A stretch of DNA of 64,000 nt from Castanea sativa (lineage: Eukaryota > Streptophyta > Magnoliopsida > Fagales > Fagaceae): the NCBI RefSeq assembly GCF_040712315.1, contig NC_134016.1, positions 4,503,501 to 4,567,500 of the forward strand, read 5' to 3'. Within the stretch, counting starts at the first letter, position 1, and every line of letters starts with the position of its first letter. A program made the position numbers and the translations under genes. Under the pieces are notes generated by a model, which worked only from the letters and a program-made list of their open reading frames with translations, did no database searches and was not told where the DNA came from. This document shows positions 44,854-55,699 of this stretch, piece by piece.

Positions 44854-46090
44854 CTTTTTTTTATTTATTTTTTTACTCATATTTTAGAGCATATGGTGGA
44901 GCCCACACACTGCTGTAGTTAGTGACCAATACTGACCATATATCACTCCCGCAGCCTTTTTCTCTCTCCTCCATTTATTTAATTTCTCTTCTTCTTTCTC
45001 TGCCTCTCCACTCTCCTCTTCAATTCTCTTTGTCTCTTCCTCTTTATTTGCCTATCACTCTCCTCTTTCTCTTCCTTTTTTCTACCTCTCACTCTTTTGC
45101 TTCTCATTAGATCGATAGTCTCCAGGCGGCGATGTTCTCCTCGGCGGAATCAGAAGACACCCATTTCTGTAATATCCCTCAAACTTTCTCTCTCTCTCTC
45201 TCTTCATTTGCACTTAGATCTTGTTTTGATACCTTCTGTAATTTTTTTGAGTGACTCTTTAGATTTTGAATGGCTACTTCTGTAATTTTTTTGGGTTTGT
45301 TGGGTTTCTCTTAGATTTTGTTTGGCTGCATCTGTAATTTTTATGGGTTCACTGATTATTGGTTTGCTGATTTTGGGACTCCATTTGTTTCCTATTTTGT
45401 CGAATGAATCAAGTTTGTAATAATATTAGGGATTGATGTATTCAATCTATTTCATAAATGTGATATGGGTATCTAATGTATACTTCGTCATTGAGTTGGT
45501 TCAAGATTGTGGGAACATTTTCATTTTTAGATTTTGATAGCACATGTATGACTATTCTTTTTTTCTTTATTTTTGTTCAGGTACTCCTCTTCAGATGCAA
45601 AGGGAGATTGTTTAGATGCTCTTCTTTGAAGTTGTGGAGAGTAAATGAAGAGTAAATGTAAGGAAGAATGGTGGGTGTGGGTTGGGTATGTGGAGCTATG
45701 GAAGATATGTTCTGAGTTACGCCTGTGGAGAAATGAAAAGGGGAAAAGAGTAACGAAGAGAAGAGAATAACGAAATGGGAAAGGAGTTTTAGAAGGCATA
45801 GTCGTTGGGGGAGTGCTGCCACTGACTGACTTGATTGAGACCAGTCATTACTGCAGGTCCCACAAAGTGCAAAAATTTACAATAATGCCACCACATCTCA
45901 TAAATATCTCAATTTTTTGAATTTTGAGTTATAACAAAAAATGAACCAAACAAACTGAAACAATACTGATAATTTAGACCAAAAAATCATTATATAAGAA
46001 AGTAGAGGGACACAAGTAAATAAATAGACAATGGGAGTATAAGAATATCATGAAAACTTATTAATGACATAAATTTTTAAAACACAATAG
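44854..46090. other. No gene recognised
   Basis: Contains CT-rich tracts (44960-45110, 45187-45203) and an AT-rich rest. Short open frames exist on both strands (for example 45577-45822, minus) but they are low-complexity and have no recognisable family. Confidence 0.4.
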
Positions 46091-46258
46091 AAAATAACAT
46101 GAAAGTATGGCATGGAACACAGAAGAAAGTACAACAAGCTTAGGGATATTATTAGATTCAACAAACTTTTTACAAGACTGAAAGACATATAACAAACTGG
46201 GAAATATTACAAAAAACTTTCTTCCACACTCTAACTCTGCCGATCTAAGGGTACAAGA

Positions 46259-46274
46259 GGCCTATTTATAGGCC
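46259..46274 (-). promoter_or_regulatory. Candidate pregenomic promoter TATA of the pararetrovirus-like element
   Basis: Minus-strand GGCCTATAAATAGGCC, a near-perfect palindrome around TATAAATA, sits beyond the 3' end of the last reading frame. This is where caulimovirids keep the promoter of the full-length transcript. AATAATATCC and A-rich DNA follow toward 46110. Confidence 0.5.
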
Positions 46275-46603
46275 ATCATTTACAAAAAATTTTACAATCA
46301 GAAGATAAGCTTGGATTGTAGGAGCCAGCTTATTCTTGTCATGTGTCCAAAGGAGTAGGGGTCTTGGGAATGGAGTGACAAATATCCTCTGGAATTAGGA
46401 ATGCCAGTGCAGAGGTGATCTTTCTGCAGATATGTTGCTGACAAAGAGATAAACATGATATGGGCATTTCTTGCATGGTTAACATTTGTGAGCATATAGT
46501 TACGGTCACCAAATACAAAGTAGGGAAAGTGATAGTTTGGTGAAAGGAAAGTCAATAATGATGGATATGCATAAAGTTGGTTCTGACTTTTTTTTTTATT
46601 TTA

Positions 46604-46634
<31 letters not shown>

Positions 46635-46639
46635 TATAT

Positions 46640-47400
46640 TTAGTCATCCCACCCATCTCTTCCTTGGAACCATTCTTCATCAATGTCCGCATCTGGATCA
46701 TGGTTATCATAATAAAGGTCATCATGTCCAATTAGGGGATTGGGCATCTCCCAATGGTCTTCATGTGGCCATTGCTGTCTACAAACATTTGGGTCTGCTG
46801 GTACTATGTCAGGTAGGATTCTCTGATTAAGAGATTCTGCCATTGTGAGGGAATAGTGACAAGATATCCAAGATACGTCCATGTGTGTTTGAATAGTACC
46901 ATCAGCATTGGTCACCCAATGCATTTCTGTAGGATGGAGCCCGAACATTATTTTTGGAATGTAGTTTGGCTACTATACATGCAGAAGTAATTTTGTGACC
47001 AAAACGTGGGTGCTCTATTTTGGAATATTTGAACCATTGGCCATTATGAGCATCATTTTTCAAGATTTCAAACCAGAATTTGTGAAAATAGTTGTTTTCA
47101 TGTAGGAAAATATATGAGTAGAATTCCGGCTTGAAATGGAGACATAAGTAATAGTCATTGAGTAGGTACCACATATAAAGGTAATGCACCACTGTCCAGT
47201 TTGTTATCCAAAAGGCAAAAGGAGTTTTCCACGGTTGTTCTATATCTGGAAAAATAGTAAGAAAATGGCGTTGATGCTCTTGGAGATAATTATGGAGTAC
47301 TTTAATGATTCTTTTGGATCTGGCTTCAAGGGTCAGGGTCTTTATTTGGTCCTTTATTTCTGGAGGAAGGGTTTCTATCATATGAAGAATATCATTAGGG
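46640..47400 (-). pseudogene. C-terminal frame of pararetrovirus-like element, role unknown
   Basis: Two overlapping frames (46902-47381, then 46640-46948) follow RNase H. The first is rich in aromatic residues (FWITNWTVVHYLYMWYLLND); the second is acidic (DIDEEWFQGRDGWDD). I do not recognise a family. Continuation of the polyprotein or a separate viral frame are both possible; a shift separates the two pieces. Confidence 0.5.
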
Positions 47401-47409
47401 GCTACAATA

Positions 47410-47940
47410 GAAGGGCCAGAGGATGATGATGGATCTTATATAGGATATACACATAAAGGTGGAGGAATTATTGTGGTATGAAGAACTAGAGGCTTTCTAG
47501 AAAAGTAATCAGTGATAAGATTATCTTTACCTTTGATGTGTTTGACCTGAAAGGACCATTGTGAAAATCAATTTGACCATCTGAGTAACTGAGGATGTGA
47601 AGCATTTTTCTTTTGAATTGGAGCATTTTAGGAAAAGAGGACATGTCCATTTCTACAAAAAAATTGTGGCCAAGGAGGTAAAACTGGAACTTTTCGATTC
47701 CATGTTTGATTGCTAGGATTTTCTTGAAAGTAGAATGGTAATGAAGCTCTGAAGGCTTGAATGCACCACTTTTATATCCACAAATCCTTTTTTTGCCATC
47801 AACTTCTTCAAAGAGAACTGCTGCCCAATATTCATCACTTGCATCTGTCTGCAGGACTCGTCTGCTGGTCCTGGAATCTGCAAAAAGGGAAGTGTTGCTG
47901 CTAATTTTTTTAATTGTTAGACTGCTTCTGTATGAACTGA
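47410..47940 (-). pseudogene. RNase H domain of pararetrovirus-like element
   Basis: The minus strand codes VLQTDASDEYWAAVLFEE with the first catalytic Asp, followed by a region with YHSTFKKILAIKHGIEKF bearing the helix (its usual Glu reads Lys), then YLLGHNFFVEMD and a tail with VKHIKGKDNLITDYFSR. The domain is read through with at least one stop or shift near 47560. Confidence 0.75.
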
Positions 47941-47943
47941 ATT

Positions 47944-48867
47944 CTATTCTGGAGGATATTTTTTCAGCAATTTAGCCAAACAATCCCTGTGTCTAGAGAT
48001 TTTTGGAATGAAGTCTGACATGTAATTAACAATTCCAAGGAACGATTGGATCTGTTTGGTGCTGGTGAGCTTATCTGGAAATTCAGTAAGAGAAACTGCA
48101 ATGTGAGGTTGCAAAGTATACTTTCCATCTGAAATGTTTACGCCCAAGAAGTCAATAGGAGATACTCCTATGACCATTTTCTTTTCTGAAAGTATTATCC
48201 CTTGAGTTTTTACTAAATTGTAAAATTCAATAAGCAATTGTTCATGGGATTCTGCATCTTTTGAAAATAGGAGAATGTCATCTACATAAATTAATGCATT
48301 TGATAGGAGTGGCTGAAATAGCGTTACCATTGCTTTTTGGAATTGAGATGGAGCATTTTTAAGACCAAAAGACATTACTGTCCATTGGTAATGGTGGTCT
48401 GGGATACAAAAAGTTGTCTTGTACCTTTCTTCTGGATGAATTCCTAATTGCTAGAATCCTGCTTTGAGATCAAACTTCGAAAATACTTTAGCATGTGAAA
48501 GATGCTGGAAAATGGTACTTTTGTTTGGCAAAGGAAACTTGTCATCTGCAAGAAAATAATTAAGATCTTGGTAATTAATTACCAATCTAAGCTTTCCTCG
48601 AACTTGTTCAGCATGCTTGTTAACATAGAAAGTTTCACACGCCCATGAAGAAGTTGTGGGCTCAATAAGGCCTGCTGAAAGAAAGGTTGATATTTCTTGC
48701 TTAGCCAAGGATAGGTGTTCTGGTTTCATTCCTCTTTGACTAGCTTTTGTAGGGTTAACGTCTTCATTCTTTTTGAAGGGTAGATTTATGAAAAAAAAAA
48801 GGGTTTTTCCACAAAGGATTTGGATTTTTAAGGAGGAATTCAGATTGAGTGGTTGCACAACATTCAT
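47944..48867 (-). pseudogene. Reverse transcriptase of pararetrovirus-like element
   Basis: Two frames (48451-48867 and 47944-48375) cover fingers, palm and thumb. Landmarks: LRLVINYQDLNYFLADDKFPLP, FSKFDLKAGF, SFGLKNAPSQFQ, the catalytic YVDD, GIILSEKKMVIG and QSFLGIVNYMSDFIPK. A TAG directly after KAGF (about 48451) cuts the domain. Confidence 0.85.
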
Positions 48868-49102
48868 TGATGATTTGAAGTCTCAAAGAATCAAAGGGAT
48901 CTATTGAGAACAAATGAGGTGCTTGGGTCCAGGTGAGAAGGTGTTGTTTATGCAAAAGTTCTTTTGATGACCATCTGAGACTAGGTATTTGATGAAGGAG
49001 ATCAAATCCTATGAGAAGGTCTCTGCCTGTGAGTGAAGATCCAAGGACTTGGTGTCTAATGTTAAGGGTTGGAAAAATTCGAATGCGAATGGGCTTACTT
49101 TT

Positions 49103-49408
49103 CTAGGTGATCAGAAATATTTCTCCATTGGCTACTCTGAACATCTGATGATGGGGTAGCCAAAAGTTTTCGGGTAATATCTTAAGATGGAGAATTGTTG
49201 CTGCTGCTCCTGTATCAAACAAGGCTATTATTGGGATGGGTCTGGAATAAGTATCAAGGAGGATGTGAACCTGGGCTATTGGTGTAGGGCCAGTTAGTGG
49301 GGCTATAAGAGGCTGAGATGTGTAGATGGTTTGGATTTCTGGGTCTGAATCATCAATATTGTTTGGATCTGAATCATCTTCTGAGGTAGAATAAGCCATG
49401 ACTGCCAA
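49103..49408 (-). pseudogene. Aspartic protease of pararetrovirus-like element
   Basis: A retropepsin-like core with ALFDTGAAATIL as active site and an upstream acidic linker (SEDDSDPNN). It lies between the zinc knuckle and the reverse transcriptase, the usual order. A frame break separates it from the reverse transcriptase. Confidence 0.75.
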
Positions 49409-49499
49409 AGCTTAGGGAGAGTAATCATCATCTAGTGAGAAGAGTGATTCAACATCTGAAAAGGGGGTATCATCTGCATGAATCTAGGCTTGCTCCAAA

Positions 49500-50965
49500 A
49501 GCTTTGCTACTTTTTCCCTTTTTGGACAATTTTTTGCAAAGTGACCAGGTCTTCTACATACAAAACAGACTTTTGAAGTTTTTCCTTTAAACTGCTTTCT
49601 TTTGAGGAATTTCCATTTCTTTTTTCTGAAAGATTATTTCTTCTTCTGGTTTGCATAGTATTTCTTCTTCCAAGAATACTTCTTGAAATGATCTCTTCTT
49701 TTTGTCGGACAAGCACAATTTTTGTCATAACACTTTATCTGCAAATCTTTCCTTTTACAGTTGTCTTTAAGCTTGCTATGGACCTTGTCAAGTTATGAAA
49801 GAAACTTTCTCTGATTGCAGAGTTTTTCAAGAGCTATAAGCACATGCTGGTAGATTTCTCCCAAAGAAGCTTGCTGCAGGGTTATTTTTTGAAGGTTCAT
49901 CATGCAAATAGTTTCATCTCCTAATGGCTCTGGGAAAGAATTAAGAAAAGTGTGCTTGGAATTGACATCATCCATACCATTAAAGGAGTAGTATCTGCTT
50001 GACATTCTATCAAAATGTTTTTCCAGATCTTTTCTTTCAAAAGAGCAACATTTCATTAGTAAGAATTCTTCTCTTGCTATTTTTGTGTATCAGGCCAGTG
50101 AACCATGGAATTCACTATGAATAATTGTGAAAAAATCTTATAGAGTGTTGCATTGAGCTGCTTGTCTTTGCTTGTATTCTCCAAGATTGATCCACCATTG
50201 TCTCAATCTTCCTGTAAGTCTTGCAACAAACTTGTCAATGATTTGTGCAACAATATTATTTGGGGCTTGGAGTTCAGCTATGCACCATGAATACATGTTA
50301 AAAATCTCATCATGCCATTTTGAAGGAGGGTTCTTATCAATGGTAAGTAAGTGCTTTAAATCTGTGGTTGATGAGTAGGTTAATCTTGTATGGTGATCAG
50401 GGATGAAAGGTGGTGGTGGAGGTTGTTCAGGGTGAAGGACATCATCATCTTCTTCTACCTTTGGATCTGTCATAAATACTCCTTCTAATTCAAGGCCAGA
50501 CAAGTCTAGATTTATGTCGTCAATGACTAGGAGGACAAAAAGTTCTTTTGATTCTTGAAGAGTAAGAGTTTTAAGAAATGGTGAAATTAGGTTTGGGGGA
50601 TCAGGATCTATGGCCAACATGTTCATATCTGGAGGTCTGGAAGAAGCACCAACAATTGGATCTGAGGGTTGGTGTAATGGTTCTTTGTCCTTTTTGACGG
50701 AAGAAGATTCATTTTGTGGTTTGTTCTGAGGTTCTAGTTGGAGTGGAGCTGAGCTGGTTATGCTAGGAAAGATTCCACCTGGTTTAAAAGGATTGTGAGC
50801 AGGATGTGTCATGGTTAATGGTTGGAGGTTTTGGGAAGGGGAAACTGGGGAGAATGGTGAGGTTAAAGGTATGGACAGATCTTTATACAATGATTGACAA
50901 GGTTGATAAGGCATGTAGACTTGCATTAGAAGAGCTTGGGTAGCCACCTTTTTTGAACTCTCCAT
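49500..50965 (-). pseudogene. Capsid-like protein with CCHC knuckle
   Basis: Frame 50138-50965 is Pro/Ser-rich at first (QPPPPPFIPDHH), then has capsid-like helices (WHDEIFNMYSWCIAELQAPNN, LTGRLRQWW). Frame 49793-50056 continues it. A CX2CX4HX4C knuckle (CFVCRRPGHFAKNC) is coded at about 49525-49570, after a lysine-rich stretch. Frame breaks at about 50137 and 49760 separate the parts. Confidence 0.72.
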
Positions 50966-51188
50966 AGACTAGAGTTGCATCAACAACTGTTTTTTTTCTT
51001 TTTCTTTTTGCCCGATGAGAGGGAAGGAGACGGACAAGTCTTTTACTGTGGAGGCAATTGTTGCCAATTCTTATTCAACCGACTGTATTTTCTTTTTCAA
51101 ATCTTCAATAAGAGAATTTGAGGACAAGAAGGTATGAGTTACTGCTTCAGTCATCTTTTGTTGATTATCAAGAATATTTTGAAAGGAC

Positions 51189-52230
51189 CTAATTTTGTGC
51201 AACAACATTTTCTACTTGCCAATTTAGAGCTGCTTCAGCCAAAGAAACTTGTTTATTGGATCCATCTGCATTGGTTCCAACAGGATTTTTGATTTTCCAA
51301 ACGTGTTTAACGTTGGCTTGTAGATGGTCAAAACTTTCAAGAGGAGGACAATTTTGTGAATAGGAAGGTGCAGCATGGTTAAACATATAACAAGGTAAGA
51401 TTTTCTATGTATAGGTTTGACTAGAAGGCTTGGGTTGACATTTTGTTATTTGAGGAAGGACTTTCTGGTAATATGGGATTAGTGGAGGTTTTTGGTTTTG
51501 ATGGTTTTGATCATGATTTTTTCTGCATGGGTAAGGAGAAGGAGGATTTTGCTTTCTGGTTCTGGGATAGAGGACATAGTAATCAAACTTTCCAGAGGGT
51601 TCTCCAAGGAGGTCAACTTCCGGGTCTCCTGCCTCGTATCTTTCTTTAAAGATCTGCTGTGAAGACTTTTTCTTTCTTCGTGGATGCTATTTCTCAAAGA
51701 CTTCTTCTTCTTGACAATCAGCACAGTCACAAACATCCCACCATATATGGCCAGAGGATGATTTTCCTTCATAACAAAGGTTTGCATCTTCTCGAAATGC
51801 TTTGATTTGAAGGCCCTCAAGACCTTCATATGAGATTGGCTGGATCATAGTCATTTGAGTAGGAAAGATTGTTACTTCATCCTTTGCTGGTGTGGTTGCC
51901 AAAACCTAACTTCAACTTCACCATTTTCTTTTTTGATGAAGAAAGGAGTGTTGGACTAGATTGGCTGAGCCGCCTGATGAAAGTTCTCATATTTTGTAAT
52001 CCATGATTCTGGAAAGAGTTTTGTCATCTGCTCTTTATTCAACTGTCTTGGAACAAATGTGCACATTGGCGTCATGCCTGGATGAACTTGGATTAAAAGA
52101 GCATCATTGGACTGGGCTATTTTTGGTATAGCTATGTCAAAAGCATGATTTTGGAGTCTATAAGCAAGCTAGTAATGGAGTGTGGTTGCAAAAGTATCAT
52201 GCACTTGTGAAGCTCCTGTTGAGGAAAGCC
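51189..52230 (-). pseudogene. N-terminal region of pararetrovirus-like polyprotein
   Basis: Minus-strand fragments in several frames. The clearest (51910-52200) has LAYRLQNHAFDIAIPK and PRQLNKEQMTKLFPESWIT, wording I associate with the segment after the movement domain in badnavirus-like polyproteins. A Cys-rich piece (WWDVCDCADC) lies near 51720. Several stops. No clear movement-protein motif can be claimed. Confidence 0.45.
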
Positions 52231-52289
52231 ACTCCTAAATCAACTAACACTCCTCTAGCTTATATCTGATCTGATGGATTTCCGTGTTG

Positions 52290-53026
52290 GTGGAACTAGT
52301 TGGAACATCAGCAGCCTCCAGCAAATCCTCCGGAAGGCCAAGCCATGAAGAGTTTTCAAATTACCCCTCCAAAACTTGTTTCAGAGATGAAGCCAAGCCC
52401 GTGGCCTTGATCAATCAACCACACCAAGCATTAGCTATATACCAGAATCCTTTTGGCCATGATATTATGTATACACCTACACCAAAATCGTCAGGATCAA
52501 CTTTAGCCAACCGCTTAACCCCTTGACAAAGTATCCAAGACCAAGAGCTAGTGGAGCTAGTAATTCACCCTTTGATCTACCGCTTAAGGATGATGACAGC
52601 CTCACAAGTTGCCCACCATTTTCACTTCTAAACTACATGGTTCCAACAGTTTCAGCCAAAGCCAAAGCAAGAGCTTATACTAACCCCAAGGAGTGGTTTC
52701 TAGGGACTCCGAGCAGTACTGAGTCAAAGAGGAGACTTTCATTCCCTTTGACACAAGGCATTGGGTCTTTCAAGTGGAACAAAGGCTCCTTTTTCTCTAA
52801 TGACAATTCTAGCTCTCAAAGGATGTTAAACAAGAACCGATCACTTCAATCTATAGGGAATTTAAGTGTGGATTCAAGTAAAGGGTCCTTTTTCTCTAAC
52901 GACAATTCCAGCTCTCAAATTATGTTAAACAAGAACCAATCACTTCAATCTATAGGGAGTTTGACTGTGGATTCAAGTGTTTCCTTACCTGCGGGGATTG
53001 GAAGGAATCCACACTCATCAAAATAG
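52290..53026 (+). pseudogene. 3' fragment of an IQ-domain (IQD) gene, DUF4005 part
   Basis: The open frame 52523-53026 matches the C-terminus of plant IQD proteins, which bind calmodulin and microtubules: NYMVPTVSAKAKARAYTNPK, then STESKRRLSFPLTQGIGSFKW and SLQSIGNLSVDSS. A preceding frame (52284-52526) with IYQNPFGHD and SSGSTLANRLTP is shifted by one base relative to it. The IQ motifs, the 5' exons and a promoter are absent. A 99-bp unit coding KGSFFSNDNSSSQ...VDSS is present twice (about 52785 and 52884). The left edge meets the pararetrovirus-like element. Confidence 0.75.
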
Positions 53027-53099
53027 CTAAAGAGAGTCACTTAATCAATTTATTATTATAATTAGTATTGATTTTTTGAGTTATGTTTACCAATTACAG

Positions 53100-53370
53100 T
53101 TCGACATTCAGTCCAGTTTGATCCACTCGGTCCAACTTGGTTTACTGTTTTCTAATTTGGTCCATTTCGGTCCTGTTCGATCCATTCGGTCCAATTGGGT
53201 CTACCTTTGTCTATTTCAGTCCAATTTGGTTTACCTTTGTCCATTTTAGTCCGATTTGCTTTAGTTCAATCCATCCAGTCCAATTTAGTCTACTTTTGTT
53301 CAATTCATTCCATTTCGGTCTACTTGATCCTATTTGGTCTATTCAGATCATTTTGGCCTACTTTAGTGTA
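53100..53370. repeat. Degenerate minisatellite with GGTCCA core
   Basis: About fifteen imperfect units of 17-20 bp of the form TTCGGTCCAATTTGGTCTAC. The open frame across it is a by-product of the repeat. Confidence 0.8.
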
Positions 53371-53754
53371 ATTAATTATGAATGGGAAAAGAAATGTTTG
53401 GGTTAACAGTACTATCACTTATATGAATAATATCAATTTTAATTATATGATTAGTTTTGATTATCATTATAATTTCCTGAAGAGAATGAGAAATTTGAAT
53501 AATAAATTTTAAATTTAAAAATTTTAGTTGTGCAAAAATAAATTAGGAAAATATAATGCATAATAACAATAGTTAAAAGAATATGGACCATTTCAAAAAA
53601 ACAAATAATATCAATCAGAAATGATAAATTGTATATTTGTAAAAATAAAGATATATAAATTAATTTTATAAATTATTTAATTTTTAGGAGTACTATATCA
53701 TATCTCAAAATGATTATATGCTCTCATTCCTCGCTTGGGTTTGCAATTAGTTTC

Positions 53755-53758
<4 letters not shown>

Positions 53759-53806
<48 letters not shown>
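53759..53806. repeat. (TA)n microsatellite
   Basis: About 24 uninterrupted TA units. Confidence 0.9.
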
Positions 53807-53809
<3 letters not shown>

Positions 53810-54289
53810 TACCTAGCTTGGTACAAGGCTCTTGTGTATGTGGGTTATGGTGTCATCTTATACACAATGTTAAAGAAATTGAACCTGGTTTAAGTTAGAT
53901 CAGATTCAACTTATCTAACTTGCTATGCCCCTGGTATGGGCTAGGGCCGTAGATTTTAATTTATGTCCTTTGGATCATTGGTTGGGTTGAACTTTTAACC
54001 CACCTTGGATTATTCGGGTCTGTTATTTTGATGTAAGCTAACATTTGCCTAGGCTTCTTTTTAAAACTTTTTTTTCATTTGACAAGTAACTTTGAAAAAA
54101 AAAGGTTCAAATTATACTTTTTCATTATAAATTATCTTCTAGATTACACTTTACCATCCAAACTATGGCAATGAACGATCAACCTCCTAATTTTAAAAAT
54201 ATGTTACACTTAACCTTTTGTCCTCTATTTTGTTGCTAAAATTGACAAAATTTAGCATTGAATGACAAAATTACCTCTTTGACATCTGT
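53807..54289. other. No gene recognised
   Basis: AT-rich sequence with no convincing frame, leading into the third hAT-like remnant. Confidence 0.5.
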
Positions 54290-54990
54290 TTTGAATAGAG
54301 ATGGGTAAATTAGTCTTTCAATACACTTTTGACAAAGGTTAGCAACAAACTTGGTTATAGATTAAAGTTACAACTTCACTCAATATTTTTTTTATTGGAT
54401 GTTAATTTTGACAACTTCACTCATCAATCAAATATTTCAATTTCAAGTTTTTGTAGTCTAAATTTATTCATGAAAAATAAGTTTATAGATTAAATAGTAA
54501 ATAACATTTGATTGGCATGAAATTTGACATGTGTGTTAAGAATATTAAAAACATGCAATTCAACAGTTAGATTTTCAAAACATGTAGTCATTTTAATTTA
54601 TTTAGTGAGAGATGTAGTCTTAGGCTACTATTAAGTTTGTAGCCAAGCTTTGGTCCCCCTAACAATATATTAGGTCCTTACAAAATTTATATATATATAT
54701 ATATATATATATATCTAAAACTCAAGAAAATTTTTGTTGATCTAATATTTTGAAAGAAATGTAACTTATAGCATTGATAATAAGATTTTTATTATGCAAT
54801 AATTTCAAAATAAGAAAACTTGTAGAAGGAAATTGTACGATTTTATGTATTTGCATGTGTTTTTTTACTATATTTTGTATAATTTAAATTTTTTAAAGGC
54901 CACTCTAGAAAAAAAAAAAAAAAAAATTAGAGCCCTCATTGGAGTTTTAGGCAATTGTCTATCTTACTTATACTGTTGAGCTGCCCCTGC
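54290..54990. repeat. Dispersed hAT-like remnant, copy 3
   Basis: Third copy of the family at 9170 and 18942 (TTGACAAAGGTTAGCAACAA, AAATAGTAAATAACATTTGA), ending GAGCTGCCCCTG at about 54990. The sequence after it (CTTCAAGGAGCCACC...GATTATAAGTATAGGCAC) also matches 9968-10050, so the copied unit extends past the hAT-like end. Confidence 0.55.
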
Positions 54991-55429
54991 TTCAAGGAGC
55001 CACCAAAAGAGTGGTGTATAAGAGAAAAGTGTGATTATAAGTATAGGCACACTAATAAGTATAGAGGATGTTAAAAACAAAAAATGTTATGACTACAACA
55101 TTTTCACAACAAATCTTATGTGGTAGGTTGTTGCTGTAACTAGAGGGTAAGAAAATAATTTCAATGGTAGATTTAAATTAAAAACTTGTAACAACCTACC
55201 AACTGGGATTTGTTATGAAAATATTGTCAATGTAGCATTTCTCTTAAAAAAAATGGTTAGAAGATACATGCAACACGAGCACATGTGTAGCTTCATGTAG
55301 TTCTAGGTTGAAAACAAATGCTTTTCATAAACTTTTAAACTCATTCTCATGCATTTCATTCATGAAATTATTTGAATTAAGTTTTTTCAGCATAAACTTC
55401 TGCTGGTTTTTCAAAAATTCTTGTTTTCT

Positions 55430-55660
55430 AGAATTTGATCGATCGAATGTGTTTTTCGACTGATCGAAAATCCCTTAATTTTTAAGCTTGGTCTTTGCCT
55501 GGTTCGATTGATCCCTGATTGGTGGTTGATCAGTCGAATATGTTTTTCGATTGATCGAATCCATTTTTCGACCGATCGAAATTTTAAGAGCTTTTAAAGA
55601 AAACCCTCTGCCCGGCTCGATTGGTACCCGATCAGTGCTCGACCAATCTAGTTTCGAAAG
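55430..55660. repeat. Interspersed CGATCGAA-type repeats
   Basis: TTTGATCGATCGAATGTG, TTTTTCGACTGATCGAAAA, TTTTTCGATTGATCGAATCC and TTTTTCGACCGATCGAAAT recur within 230 bp. The core is nearly palindromic. The nature is unknown. Confidence 0.6.
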
Positions 55661-55699
55661 AACAGAGGAAACTTCAAGGAATAAAAATCTATCTATCTA

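Larger units (their letters stand above)
46100..52230 (-). mobile_element. Endogenous pararetrovirus-like element (Caulimoviridae-like), decayed
   Basis: On the minus strand, from high to low coordinates: a movement/coat linker-like region, a capsid-like protein ending in a CCHC knuckle, an aspartic protease, reverse transcriptase, RNase H, and a further frame of unknown role, then a TATA-type promoter. No integrase and no flanking LTRs are found, and the total is about 6.1 kb against 7-8 kb for caulimovirid genomes. The reverse transcriptase wording resembles badna-, petu- or florendovirus enzymes more than Ty3/gypsy, but the genus cannot be assigned from memory. Stops and shifts occur in every part, so it is a molecular fossil. 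Confidence 0.65.

Noticed and set aside
45527..45822. Two overlapping minus-strand frames of 81-90 codons
   Set aside because: Low-complexity Ser/Phe/His composition from CT/GA-rich DNA; no family and no splice or promoter context.
43289..45960. Possible PIF/Harbinger element from GGGCCTGTTTGATTTGG to ACCAAACAAACTG
   Set aside because: The right end matches poorly and no TWA repeat pair could be read.
53137..53406. 89-codon frame
   Set aside because: Consists wholly of the GGTCCA minisatellite.
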